Assembly: GCF_028737315.1 (NCBI RefSeq)
Contig: NZ_JAQZAO010000003.1
Coordinates: 248,001-312,000, forward strand
Source of the DNA: Actinomycetospora lemnae
GTDB taxonomy: Bacteria > Actinomycetota > Actinomycetes > Mycobacteriales > Pseudonocardiaceae
Length of the DNA stretch: 64,000 nucleotides
Reading direction: 5' to 3'
A program made the position numbers and the translations under genes. Positions 56,110 to 64,000 of the stretch are shown here, in pieces (the first letter of the stretch is position 1; every line of letters begins with the position of its first letter). The notes below the pieces were generated by a model, which was not told where the DNA came from, made no database searches, and saw nothing but the letters and a program-made list of their open reading frames with translations.

Positions 56110-57423
56110 CTCGCCGGCGGGGTCGGCGAGCACGGCGGCCACCCGCGCCAGCACCCGCGAGCCGAGCTCGCCGTCGACCAGGCGGTGGTCGAACGACAGC
56201 GACAGCTGGGTGACGTCGCGCAGCGCGATCTCGCCCCGGTACTCCCACGGCCGGCGGCGGACCGCCCCGAAGCACAGGATCGCGGCCTCGCCCGGGTTGA
56301 GGATCGGGGTGGCGGCGTCGACCCCGAACACCCCGACGTTGGTGATGGTGATCGTGCCGCCGGCCATCTGCTCCGGGGTGGTCCGGCCGTCGCGGGCGGT
56401 GGTCGTCAGGTCGGCGAGGGCGCGTGCGAGGTCGACCAGCGTCAGCGCCGCCGCGTCCTTGACGTTCGGCACGACCAGCCCGCGCGGGGTGGCCGCGGCG
56501 ATGCCGAGGTTGACCGCGCGCGGGTGGACGATCTCCTGGTTCTCCTCGTCCCACCGGGCGTTGATGTCGGGGAAGTGGCGCACGGCCGACAGCAGCGCCC
56601 GGGCCACCAGCAGCAGCGGGGTGACCCGGACGTCGGCGAACGCCGGGTGGGCCCGGAGCCGCTCGACGGTCTCGGTCATCGCGGTGACGTCGACGGTGAC
56701 GAACTCGGTGACGTGCGGCGCGGTGAACGCGCTCGCGGTCACCGCCGCGGCGGTCGCCCTCCGCACGCCCTTGATCGGCACCCGGCGCTCGTCGGATACC
56801 GGCGTCTCCGGGGTGGGTACGGCCGGCGCCGAGGTCCCGTTCCCGCCGGTCGTGGCCTCGACGTGGCGGCGGACGTCCTCGCGGCGGATGCGGTCGCCGT
56901 CGAACGCGACGGCCGCGAGGTCCACGCCGAGGTCCTTGGCCATCTTGCGCACGGGCGGCGTCGCCGGGGGAGGGCCGGGGCGGGAGGCGGCCGTCCGCGC
57001 GTCGGCGGGCGCGGGCGCCGGCGGGGGCGCGGTATCCGGCGTCGTCGAGCGGCGACGGCGGCGTCCGGTGCGCGCGGCGCTGGTGCCGTAGCCGACGAGC
57101 ACGCTCCCGCTGCCCTCCTCCGCGGCGGAGGACTCGGGCGCGGAGGGTTCGGGCGCGGCGGTGCCACCCGCATCGTCGTCCGCCCCGACCGTCACGGAGA
57201 TGATCGGCGCCCCGACCTGCACCGTCTCGCCCTCGCCGACCAGCAGCGCGGCGACGGTGCCGTCGTACGGGCACGGCAGCTCGACGGCGGCCTTCGCGGT
57301 CTCCACCTCGACGATGACCTGGTTGACCGCGACGTCGTCGCCGACCGCGACGTGCCACGCCAGGATCTCGGCCTCGGTGAGCCCTTCCCCGACGTCGGGG
57401 AGCGTGAAGGTCTCGGTGCTCAC
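56095..57423 (-). CDS. bkdC: 2-oxoacid dehydrogenase E2 (dihydrolipoyl acyltransferase)
   Basis: A 442-residue E2. The lipoyl domain carries Lys 44 in IVEVETAKAAVELPCPYDGT; a Pro/Ala-rich linker follows; the E1/E3-binding domain is PPVRKMAKDLGVDLAAVAFD; the catalytic domain has the active-site His 413 and Asp in LSLSFDHRLVDGELGSRVLA. It transfers an acyl group from the E1 active site to CoA in the cytoplasm. Third gene of the E1alpha-E1beta-E2 operon; E3 is not here and would be shared. The branched-chain type is inferred from the operon order and adjacent Lrp gene. ATG or GTG near 57423; 19 nt after the E1beta end. Confidence 0.93.
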   Translation of the reverse strand: MSTETFTLPDVGEGLTEAEILAWHVAVGDDVAVNQVIVEVETAKAAVELPCPYDGTVAALLVGEGETVQVGAPIISVTVGADDDAGGTAAPEPSAPESSAAEEGSGSVLVGYGTSAARTGRRRRRSTTPDTAPPPAPAPADARTAASRPGPPPATPPVRKMAKDLGVDLAAVAFDGDRIRREDVRRHVEATTGGNGTSAPAVPTPETPVSDERRVPIKGVRRATAAAVTASAFTAPHVTEFVTVDVTAMTETVERLRAHPAFADVRVTPLLLVARALLSAVRHFPDINARWDEENQEIVHPRAVNLGIAAATPRGLVVPNVKDAAALTLVDLARALADLTTTARDGRTTPEQMAGGTITITNVGVFGVDAATPILNPGEAAILCFGAVRRRPWEYRGEIALRDVTQLSLSFDHRLVDGELGSRVLARVAAVLADPAGELLLD

Positions 57424-57442
57424 GGTGTCTCCTGGATGGTGA

Positions 57443-58420
57443 TCAGAAGTCGAGGACCCGGTCGACGGCGTCGAGGACCCGGTCGAGGTCGGGGCGGTAG
57501 TGCTCCTCGAGCCGGGCGGCGGGGTACGGGACGTTGAACCCGCCGACGCGCAGCACCGGGGCCTCGAGGCTGGTGAAGCAGCGCTCCGAGAGCAGGGCGG
57601 CGACCTCGCCGCCGAGGCCGCCGAAGGTCGGCGCCTCGTGCACGACCACCGCGCGTCCGGTGCACCGGACCGCGTCGACGAGGGTGTCGGTGTCGATGGG
57701 GGAGAGCGAGCGCAGATCGATCACGCCGATCGAGCGGCCCTCCTCGGCGGCGACCGCGGCGGCGGACAGGCAGGTCTCGACCATCGAGCCCCAGGTCAGC
57801 AGCGTGACGTCGCTGCCCTCGCGGACGGTGCGGGCGGCGTCGGCGGGGAGGACCAGCGGGTCGTCGGCGCTCTCGGCGACCTCACCCTTCGACCAGTACC
57901 GGCACTTGGGCTCGAAGAAGACGACCGGGTCGTCGCCCGCGATGGCCTGGCGCAGCATCCAGTGCGCGTCCTGGGGCGTCGCCGCGCACATCACCCGCAG
58001 GCCCGCGGTGTGGGCGAAGTAGGCCTCGTTCGACTCCGAGTGGTGCTCGACCGCGCCGATGCCGCCCGAGACCGGGATCCGGATGACGACGGGCACGGTG
58101 ATGCGGCCGCCGGAGCGGGCGTGCAGCTTGGCCAGCTGGGAGGTGATCTGGCTGAACGCCGGGTAGACGAAGCCGTCGAACTGGATCTCGCACACCGGCC
58201 GGTAGCCGCGCATGGCCAGCCCGATCGCGGTGCCGACGATGCCGGCCTCGGCCAGCGGGGTGTCGATGACCCGGTCGGCGCCGAAGTCCTTCTGCAGGCC
58301 GTCGGTCACCCGGAACACGCCGCCGGAGCGGCCCACGTCCTGGCCCATGACCATGACCTTCGGATCGGACTCCAGCCCGTGGCGCAGGGCGCGGTTGACG
58401 GCCTGGGACAGGTTGAGCAC
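57443..58420 (-). CDS. bkdB: 2-oxoacid dehydrogenase E1 beta subunit
   Basis: A 325-residue E1beta. It has the transketolase-like start LNLSQAVNRALRHGLESDPK, GQDVGRSGGVFRVTDGLQKD, then TPLAEAGIVGTAIGLAMRGY, EIQFDGFVYPAFSQITSQLA and HHSESNEAYFAHTAGLRVMC, conserved in branched-chain 2-oxoacid and pyruvate dehydrogenase beta chains. Together with E1alpha it forms the thiamine diphosphate-dependent decarboxylase. The gene is 13 nt downstream of E1alpha, so it is translated from the same message. Confidence 0.93.
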   Translation of the reverse strand: MLNLSQAVNRALRHGLESDPKVMVMGQDVGRSGGVFRVTDGLQKDFGADRVIDTPLAEAGIVGTAIGLAMRGYRPVCEIQFDGFVYPAFSQITSQLAKLHARSGGRITVPVVIRIPVSGGIGAVEHHSESNEAYFAHTAGLRVMCAATPQDAHWMLRQAIAGDDPVVFFEPKCRYWSKGEVAESADDPLVLPADAARTVREGSDVTLLTWGSMVETCLSAAAVAAEEGRSIGVIDLRSLSPIDTDTLVDAVRCTGRAVVVHEAPTFGGLGGEVAALLSERCFTSLEAPVLRVGGFNVPYPAARLEEHYRPDLDRVLDAVDRVLDF

Positions 58421-58433
58421 GTCGTCCTCCGGC

Positions 58434-59486
58434 TCAGTCGACGAACGAGGCGGCGTACGCGGCGTAGCCCGCGCGCTCGGCGGCCAGCGCCGGCGTCTCG
58501 ACGCTCAGGGTGTGGGCGAACATCGCGTCGGCGTCCGGGTCGGGCATCGTTCGGCACGCGCGGCGCACCTCGACCGCGAGGTCCTCGGCCTCGGTGTCGA
58601 GGTCGCCGAGGAAACCGTCGTCGGCCCACCCCCGCCGGTCGAGCAGGCGGCGCAGGCGGTCGATCGGGTCGAGCGCGCGCCAGTGGTCGAGCTCGGCGTC
58701 GCTGCGGTAGCGCGTGGGGTCGTCGGACGTCGAGTGCCCCGCCATGCGGTAGGTGACCGCCTCGATCAGCGCCGGCCCCTCCCCGGAGCGCACCCCGTCG
58801 ACGGCCCGCGCGGTGGCCGTGTGGACGGCCAGGACGTCGTTGCCGTCGACGAGCTGGGTGGCGAGCCCGAAGCCCGCGGCCCGCTGGTGCAGCGGCGCCC
58901 CGAACTGCGCGGTGGTGGGCGTCGAGATCGCCCACTGGTTGTTCTGGCAGAAGAACAGCACCGGCGCGGCGCGCGTCACGGCCCAGTTGAACGCCTCGCT
59001 CGCCTCGCCCTCACTGCTCGCCCCGTCGCCGAAGTAGGTCATGACGACCTCGTCGGCGCCGTCGAGCCGGGCACCCATCGCGTACCCCACCGCGTGCAGG
59101 AGCTGGGCGGCGAGCACCAGGGTGTAGATGTGGAACCGGTGCCGCGCCGGGTCCCACCCGCCGTGGCGGACCCCGCGCCACTGCGCCAGCAGCTCCTCCG
59201 GACCGATCCCGCGGCACATCGCCGCGGCGTGGTCGCGGTAGGAGGGGAAGACCCAGTCGGTGTCGCGCAGGGCCCGGACGGACCCGACCTGCGCGGCCTC
59301 CTGGCCCCACGACTGCAGCCAGAGCCCGAGCTCGCCCTGGCGCTGGAGGCTGTAGGCCTCGGCGTCCAGGCGACGGGCCAGGACCATGTCGCGGTAGAGC
59401 CCGCGACAGAGGTCCGCGTCGACGGTCGCGGCGGCCGGGTCGTCGGCCAGCTCGCCGTCGGGCGTGAGCAGCTGGAAGGGCGTCAC
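58434..59486 (-). CDS. bkdA: 2-oxoacid dehydrogenase E1 alpha subunit
   Basis: A 350-residue E1alpha. The thiamine diphosphate motif is VVMTYFGDGASSEGEASEAF plus NNQWAIST (G-D-G-x(~30)-N-N), and substrate/cofactor residues are in WVFPSYRDHAAAMCRGIGPE. The phosphorylation-loop region reads VTYRMAGHSTSDDPTRYR. It decarboxylates branched-chain or pyruvate-like 2-oxoacids with the beta chain. GTG 59486 with GAGGAG upstream. The operon order E1alpha, E1beta, E2 and the Lrp neighbour suggest branched-chain acids; a pyruvate enzyme of this type is possible. Confidence 0.93.
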   Translation of the reverse strand: MTPFQLLTPDGELADDPAAATVDADLCRGLYRDMVLARRLDAEAYSLQRQGELGLWLQSWGQEAAQVGSVRALRDTDWVFPSYRDHAAAMCRGIGPEELLAQWRGVRHGGWDPARHRFHIYTLVLAAQLLHAVGYAMGARLDGADEVVMTYFGDGASSEGEASEAFNWAVTRAAPVLFFCQNNQWAISTPTTAQFGAPLHQRAAGFGLATQLVDGNDVLAVHTATARAVDGVRSGEGPALIEAVTYRMAGHSTSDDPTRYRSDAELDHWRALDPIDRLRRLLDRRGWADDGFLGDLDTEAEDLAVEVRRACRTMPDPDADAMFAHTLSVETPALAAERAGYAAYAASFVD

Positions 59487-59822
59487 CGTGACTCCTCTAC
59501 CGGGGTGGTGGTGAGGGGCGGCCGGCCGATCGCGGGATCGCCGCGGGGATCAGGACCGCCGGTGCCGTCGTGGCGCTCCCATCATCGAGTACAGGGTGGA
59601 CGAGTGTCCAGGGCGGGAGACAGTTGGACGACCGAACGTCGTGTCGTGATGTTGATTGCTGGTCGATCGTGCGCACGATGCCCACTGCCGTCATCGGCGC
59701 GAGACGGCCGCGTCGACCCTGGCGGAATCTGCTCCGCCGCGGTGTCGAATCCGGCCGGGGTGCGTTCGTCGCCAGGGTGAGGGACCGGCACCGGGCCGGT
59801 CTACCGTCCGACGGAGGACACC
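59487..59822. other. Intergenic region between bkdA and the RibD-like gene
   Basis: A 336-nt divergent region without coding signal. It holds a perfect 14-bp palindrome ATCGTGCGCACGAT (59666-59679) and GC-poor stretches such as GTGATGTTGATTGCTGG around 59646-59662 that could be promoter DNA. It presumably carries both promoters; nothing else recognised. Confidence 0.6.
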
Positions 59823-60416
59823 GTGACCGCCACCTACACCCTCGACGTCTTCTCCAGCCTCGACGGCTTCGGCTCCTACGGGGGCGACGGCGACTGGGGC
59901 GGCTACTGGGGCAAGCAGGGCCCCGAGCTCCTCGAGCACCGCCTCGCCTCCTTCGCCGCGCCGCAGCGGATGGTCTTCGGGGCCACGACGTACCGGCAGT
60001 TCGCGGCGATGCTGGCCGCGAGCACCGAGACCTCCGAGGTGCGGGACCCGTGGGTCGACCGGATGCGCAGCATGCCGATGACGGTGGTGTCGTCGACGCT
60101 GCAGGAGCCCCTCGACTGGCCCGACGCCACGGTGGTGGGTGGCGACGGCGTCGACGCCGTCCGCCGGCTCAGGTCGGAGTCCGACGTGCCGCTGCGCTCG
60201 CACGGCAGCCTGACGCTCAACCGGGCCCTCATGGCCGCCGGGCTGGTCGACCGCCTGCAGATCACGATCTTCCCCGTCCTCACGGGGCGGACGGGCACCG
60301 AGCCGGTCCTCGGCGGCATGGAGGACTTCGACCTGGAGCTGCTCGAGCAGCGGACCCTCGACGGGCACACCCAGGAGCTCGTCTACCGGCCGACCCGCCA
60401 CGTCACCCGTCGCTGA
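59823..60416 (+). CDS. Dihydrofolate reductase/RibD C-terminal domain protein
   Basis: A 197-residue reductase-like protein. It starts TYTLDVFSSLDGFGSYGGDG; RMVFGATTYRQFAAMLAAST is the G-x-x-T-Y-x-x-F segment; MTVVSSTLQEPLDW and then GSLTLNRALMAAGLVDRLQI is the conserved G-S-x-x-L motif; TIFPVLTGRTGTEPVLGG ends it. The fold uses NADPH, yet the physiological substrate of such stand-alone RibD_C proteins in actinobacteria is unknown. GTG start with GGAGG upstream. No folate or riboflavin genes are nearby. Confidence 0.85.
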   Translation: MTATYTLDVFSSLDGFGSYGGDGDWGGYWGKQGPELLEHRLASFAAPQRMVFGATTYRQFAAMLAASTETSEVRDPWVDRMRSMPMTVVSSTLQEPLDWPDATVVGGDGVDAVRRLRSESDVPLRSHGSLTLNRALMAAGLVDRLQITIFPVLTGRTGTEPVLGGMEDFDLELLEQRTLDGHTQELVYRPTRHVTRR

Positions 60417-60450
60417 CCCGGAGCGGGCGCCGGGCCTGCCGCCGCGGCGT

Positions 60451-61929
60451 TCAGACGACGAGGCTGAGCGCCGCGGCGATGAGGAAACCGATCACGCCGA
60501 TGAGGGTCTCCATGACCGTCCAGGTGCGCAGGGTGGTCCAGACGTCCATGTTCAGGAACCGCCCGACGAGCCAGAAGCCCGAGTCGTTGACGTGGGACAG
60601 CGCGGTGGAGCCGCCGGCGATGGCGATCACCACGAGCGCGACGTCGAAGGGCGACATCCCGGCGGCCGCGACGGCCGGTGCGACGAGGGCCGCCGTCGTC
60701 AGCAGCGCGACCGTCGCCGAGCCCTGCGCCACCCGCAGGCACAGGGCGATGACGAAGGCGGCGACGATGACGGGTAGGCCGAGCGCGCTGAGCGACTCCG
60801 TCAGCGCCGTCCCGATGCCACTGGCCTGCAGGACCTCGCCGAACATGCCGCCGGCGCCGGTGATCAGGATGATCGAGCAGATCGGGCCGAGCGACGAGTT
60901 GAGCAGCTCCTCGACCTCGTCGCGGCTGAACCGCTCGCGGGCGAGGACGACCACCGCCACGAGCAGGGTGATCAGCAGCGCGATGGGGGTCTCCCCGATC
61001 AGGCGCAGGGAGGCGACCCAGGTGGCGTCCTCGGACACGGCCCCATAGGTCGCGAGCGTGTTCAGGCCGGTGTTGAACAGGATGAGCACCAGCGGGAGGA
61101 GGAGCAGCGTGATGACGGTGCCGAACGCCGGCGCCCGGACCGGCGTCTCGGTGACGGTGCCGGCGGACGAGCCGGCCGGCCCTCCGGTCGACCCGTCGTC
61201 CCGGCCCTCGTCGGACCCGCGGCCCTCGTCGGACCCGTCCTCGGCCCTGCGGTCGCCCGTGTACTGCCCGAACACCGTGGGCACCGGGAGGTCGATGCGC
61301 GCGCCGATCCACCGGGAGAACAGGTAGGACGCGAGGAACCACGTCGGCAGCCCGACCACCAGTCCCGCGACCACGAGGAGCCCGATGTCGGCACCCAGCA
61401 GGTTGCCGGCGCCGACCGGACCCGGGTGGGGCGGGACGAACGCGTGCATCACCGCGAAGGCCCCGGCCGAGGGCAGGGCGTAGAGGAGCAGGGACCCCCC
61501 GAAACGGCGCGCCACCGTGAAGATGATCGGCAGCAGGATGACGAAGCCCGCGTCGAAGAAGATCGGGAAGCCGAACAGCAGGGACGCGACGCCGAGCGCG
61601 ACCGGCGCGCGCCGTTCGCCGAAGCGGGAGATGAGGCTGTCCGCGAGCACCTGCGCGCCGCCGGTGACCTCGAGCAGCTTCCCGAGCATCGCCCCGAGGC
61701 CGACGAGCAGGGCGACCTCGGCGAGGGTCGAGCCGAAGCCGTCGAGCAGCGTGTCGACGAGCTCGGTCACCGGGAGTCCCGTCGCGACGCCCGTCAGCAC
61801 GCTCACGACGATCAGGGAGACGAAGGCGTGGAGCCGGAACTTCATGATCAGCACGAGGAGCAGGGCGACGGCGCCGACCGCGATCAGCAGGAGCGGCGTC
61901 GTCCCGAGGGTCGGGGCCGGTTGGTCCAC
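60451..61929 (-). CDS. GntP-family gluconate/organic acid permease
   Basis: A 492-residue transporter with about 12 membrane segments. Motifs match GntP: LVGLGAMLGKLLEVTGGAQV, RRAPVALGVASLLFGFPIFF, ALPSAGAFAVMHAFVPPHPG, and NDSGFWLVGRFLNMDVWTTL near the end, with RVAQGSATVALLTTAALVAP. A charged linker in the middle (DGSDEGRGSDEGRDDG) is unusual. Substrates in the family are gluconate and other sugar acids or hydroxy acids. GTG 61929 is preceded by GGGAGGA. No kinase or dehydrogenase of gluconate use is adjacent. Confidence 0.88.
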   Translation of the reverse strand: MDQPAPTLGTTPLLLIAVGAVALLLVLIMKFRLHAFVSLIVVSVLTGVATGLPVTELVDTLLDGFGSTLAEVALLVGLGAMLGKLLEVTGGAQVLADSLISRFGERRAPVALGVASLLFGFPIFFDAGFVILLPIIFTVARRFGGSLLLYALPSAGAFAVMHAFVPPHPGPVGAGNLLGADIGLLVVAGLVVGLPTWFLASYLFSRWIGARIDLPVPTVFGQYTGDRRAEDGSDEGRGSDEGRDDGSTGGPAGSSAGTVTETPVRAPAFGTVITLLLLPLVLILFNTGLNTLATYGAVSEDATWVASLRLIGETPIALLITLLVAVVVLARERFSRDEVEELLNSSLGPICSIILITGAGGMFGEVLQASGIGTALTESLSALGLPVIVAAFVIALCLRVAQGSATVALLTTAALVAPAVAAAGMSPFDVALVVIAIAGGSTALSHVNDSGFWLVGRFLNMDVWTTLRTWTVMETLIGVIGFLIAAALSLVV

Positions 61930-62048
61930 GGTGTCCTCCCGGGTGTGCGGACCGGTGCGCCGTCGGGCCACCGGAGGGGCCCAGATCAGAACAGAAGGCA
62001 CGCGTCGGTGACCAGGGGATCACGGGGAGCGACCTCGCCCCGCGCACG

Positions 62049-63206
62049 TCAGTCGCGGGCGCGCAGGCGCTCGTGGAGGCGGACGATCAGCTCCTCGGCC
62101 GTGCGTCGGGTCCGGTCCGAGGCGGTGCCGGCCAGCTCGTCGCGCAGGAGCACGGCGACCTCGCGCAGCTTGGTGTTGGTGTGCTGGGAGAGCCGGACCA
62201 GGGTGTCGAACGCCTGGCTCTCGGTCAGGCCGAGGGCGTGCTCGAGCATGCCCTTGGCCTGCTCGATGTCCGGCAGCGTCGCGAGCTGGCGCTCCCGGTG
62301 TGCCAGGCGCGTCAGCAGGTCCTCCTCGACGCCGGGCTCCCGGTCGGTGCACGCCGGGGCCTCGATCACGTGCACGCGGCTCAGCTCGAGCAGGTCGTTG
62401 AGACGGCCGATGACGGTGCGGTTGGTGCGCAGGACGATGTCGCGGTCGAGGTCGCGGGCGTAGCGCTCGAGGGCGTCGAGCCCGCGGTGGTCGACGAACT
62501 CGAGCTCGGCGGCGTCGAGCACGAGGGTGTGGCCGAGGCCGAGCGGCCCGATGCGGTCCAGGGCCCGCAGCAGGCCGGCCGAGCTGTCCATGTCGATCTC
62601 GCCCGCGACGGCGGCGTCGACCGCGGGGTCGGCGTAGAGGCGGAAGCGGGCGGCACCGGGGTTCGTCAGGGGGTGCAGGCAGGTCAGCTCGGCGGCGGCG
62701 TCGCCCAGTGCGCGCGCGTCGACCGCGCACAGCGCCGACACCGGCATCACGGCCATCTTCTGGTCGATGAGGAACTCGAAGCGCGCGAAGCACTCCCGCT
62801 GCGCCGGCGTCCCGACGATCGGGGTGGTGTCCACGACGGCGCGGAACCCGGTGTACCCGGCGGCGACCGCCTCCTCGGTGGCGGCCATCCGGCGCCGGAC
62901 CGCGACGTCGGGGTCGACGACGTCCGCGTCGGCGGGCATGTCGTAGAACTCGTGGATCGGGGTGACGGCCACCCGGTCCGGGTCGACGTCGCAGGCCCCG
63001 GAGCGGCGCAGATCGGCGAGCTCGCGGTGCAGGTCCGCGGGGTCGCCGGCGCCCACGTACTCGACCCACTGGCCCTCGGCGAGGCCGTCGGCGAGGTAGC
63101 GAGCGGCCTGCAGACCGAACTCGTCGCGGGTGCGGTAGGCCCAGCCCAGGTGTCCGAAGGGCACGAGGCCCGCCGCCGTGTCCACGACCGCCTGTCGTCG
63201 TGCCAT
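62049..63206 (-). CDS. MEDS - STAS - ANTAR regulator
   Basis: A 385-residue protein with three domains. The first (about 12-165) is MEDS-like, the DcmR sensory fold (FGHLGWAYRTRDEFGLQAAR, GQWVEYVGAGDPADLHRELA). A STAS-like domain follows at about 195-290 (AARFRLYADPAVDAAVAGEI, LGHTLVLDAAELEFVDHRGL, DALERYARDLDRDIVL). The end is ANTAR (ERQLATLPDIEQAKGMLEHA, LGLTESQAFDTLVRLSQHTN, TKLREVAVLLRDELAG). It would act as an RNA-binding antiterminator controlled by a small-molecule or redox cue. ATG 63206 with GAGGG upstream. Targets are not adjacent. Confidence 0.88.
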   Translation of the reverse strand: MARRQAVVDTAAGLVPFGHLGWAYRTRDEFGLQAARYLADGLAEGQWVEYVGAGDPADLHRELADLRRSGACDVDPDRVAVTPIHEFYDMPADADVVDPDVAVRRRMAATEEAVAAGYTGFRAVVDTTPIVGTPAQRECFARFEFLIDQKMAVMPVSALCAVDARALGDAAAELTCLHPLTNPGAARFRLYADPAVDAAVAGEIDMDSSAGLLRALDRIGPLGLGHTLVLDAAELEFVDHRGLDALERYARDLDRDIVLRTNRTVIGRLNDLLELSRVHVIEAPACTDREPGVEEDLLTRLAHRERQLATLPDIEQAKGMLEHALGLTESQAFDTLVRLSQHTNTKLREVAVLLRDELAGTASDRTRRTAEELIVRLHERLRARD

Positions 63207-63350
63207 CGCACCCTCGGTTCCTCGTCGGCCGCGGCACCACGTGCCCCGGCCGCGCCCTCGGGCGCCGGCGACTCGAGCCGCGGGCGTCCTCACCGAGGCA
63301 GTTCCCCCGGACCCAGCACCCCAACCCACCCTCGAGCGAGGAGCTCGCGG

Positions 63351-63944
63351 TCAGTGGAGAAGGGTGAGCAGGCCCTCGAGGCCCCGCCGGAACGCCTCGC
63401 CGACCCTCTCGGCGCCGTCGAGGGCGGCGCCGGTCATGGCGCCGTCGCGCATCATCGCGAAGTGGGCCGCGGCGTCCTCGGGCCTGCCGCGCCGCGGTGA
63501 GTCGTCGAAGACCTGGGCGAACAGCGCGGTCAGCGTGGCCACGTACCAGGCGCGGTGGTCGAGGATCAGCCGGCGCACCGGGTCGTCGGGGTCGGGGTAC
63601 TCGGCCGCGGCCTTGAGGAAGGCGCACCCGCGGAACGCCGGGTCGGTCAGGTCGTCGGTGACGGACGTCCCGATCGCCCGCAGCGCGTCGGCCGGTGACG
63701 CCGCGCCCTCGGTGGCGGCCTGCACCGCCGCGCGGGTGCGGGCGTCGACGCCGGCCAGGTAGGCCAGCACGAGGTCCTCCTTCGAGGGGAAGTGCCGGTA
63801 GAACGTCGCCCTCGTCGCCGGCGCCTCGCCGAGGATCCGCTCGACCCCGACGGCCCGGATCCCCTCGCGGTAGAACAGCTCGCTCGCGGTGCTCAGCAGG
63901 CGTTCCCGGGCCTCCGAGCGGCCGGGGCGGGTCGGTGTCGTCAC
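63351..63944 (-). CDS. TetR-family transcriptional regulator
   Basis: A 197-residue regulator. The N-terminal HTH is ARERLLSTASELFYREGIRA, VGVERILGEAPATRATFYRH and FPSKEDLVLAYLAGVDARTR. The ligand domain contains FRGCAFLKAAAEYPDPDDPV. GTG 63944. A 16-bp palindrome with one mismatch lies 17 nt upstream at the window edge, so it is probably autoregulated and controls a gene to the right, outside the window. Ligand unknown. Confidence 0.9.
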   Translation of the reverse strand: MTTPTRPGRSEARERLLSTASELFYREGIRAVGVERILGEAPATRATFYRHFPSKEDLVLAYLAGVDARTRAAVQAATEGAASPADALRAIGTSVTDDLTDPAFRGCAFLKAAAEYPDPDDPVRRLILDHRAWYVATLTALFAQVFDDSPRRGRPEDAAAHFAMMRDGAMTGAALDGAERVGEAFRRGLEGLLTLLH

Positions 63945-63961
63945 GGCTCGACCGTAGCAGA

Positions 63962-63977
63962 AAGAACGATCGGTCTT
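63962..63977. promoter_or_regulatory. TetR operator-like palindrome
   Basis: AAGAACGATCGGTCTT is a 16-bp palindrome with one mismatched pair. It lies 17 nt before the TetR start and continues toward the right window edge, where a divergent gene would be expected. Confidence 0.55.
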
Positions 63978-64000
63978 GCCGGCCGCGCCGCGGTGTGCCA

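Noticed and set aside
1..64000. tRNA, rRNA, CRISPR arrays, transposases or integrases
   Set aside because: None recognised on either strand; repeated sequence is limited to the two 13E12-type units and short operator repeats.

Overview
The window is very GC-rich actinobacterial chromosome with almost every codon ending in G or C, frequent GTG starts and many ATGA or GTGA overlaps between consecutive genes. The family set (two DUF222/HNH 13E12-type genes, DUF3040, DUF5872, DUF5996, several GAF-ANTAR regulators, three PP2C phosphatases, NHase-type nitrile metabolism) suggests Pseudonocardiales, in the neighbourhood of Pseudonocardia or Actinomycetospora; genus is inference only. No tRNA, rRNA, CRISPR array or transposase was seen. 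Both window edges cut through or abut gene neighbourhoods (a crotonase-family gene runs off the left edge).

Layout. 0-10 kb: partial crotonase, small HTH protein, DUF5872, a four-module PAS-PP2C-kinase-STAS protein, a membrane protein, a HelD/HelR-type RNA polymerase-recycling ATPase preceded by a near-canonical rifamycin-associated element, cupin, DUF5996, and a divergent VOC/MarR pair with a double operator. 10-20 kb: 13E12-type HNH gene (copy A), SDR, FMN reductase with an operator-like palindrome, an ECF41 sigma factor with its FAD-oxidoreductase target and ECF41-type promoter, a GAF-PP2C phosphatase and an RsbW-like kinase, and a small secreted protein with a strongly structured leader. 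20-32 kb: MFS exporter, type II NADH dehydrogenase, acyl-CoA ligase, metabolite symporter, Nudix hydrolase, then a divergent locus of a linalool dehydratase-isomerase-like protein plus a soluble SCO-like protein facing an acyl-CoA ligase followed by a two-component system. 32-40 kb: ctaD with an apparent frameshift near its start, MarR/quinone oxidoreductase divergon with paired 18-bp operators, GAF-ANTAR, MmyB-type regulator, hydrolase and YdcF protein. 39-44 kb: 13E12-type copy B followed by a cluster of gene remnants (TetR, SDR, alkylsulfatase, AMP-ligase). 44-48 kb: STAS, GAF-PP2C, GAF-ANTAR and AraC-PAS regulators.

48.7-55.4 kb is a complete nitrile-degradation locus: amidase, cobalt-type nitrile hydratase beta and alpha, activator, cobalt transporter, and an ArsR repressor with an AmiC/NhlC-like amide sensor that is unusually fused to an SRPBCC domain. 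Together these would import cobalt, hydrate nitriles to amides, hydrolyse amides to acids, and sense the amide. 55.6-64 kb: an Lrp regulator beside a branched-chain 2-oxoacid dehydrogenase operon (E1alpha, E1beta, E2), a RibD-type reductase, a GntP-type permease, a MEDS-STAS-ANTAR regulator and a TetR regulator.

Recurring themes are partner-switching/stress signalling parts scattered over the window, leaderless transcription (an apparent -10 hexamer 7 nt before the start codon at several genes), and clean operator palindromes in divergent intergenic regions. Assignments rest on reading motifs and family resemblance by eye; no database search was possible.
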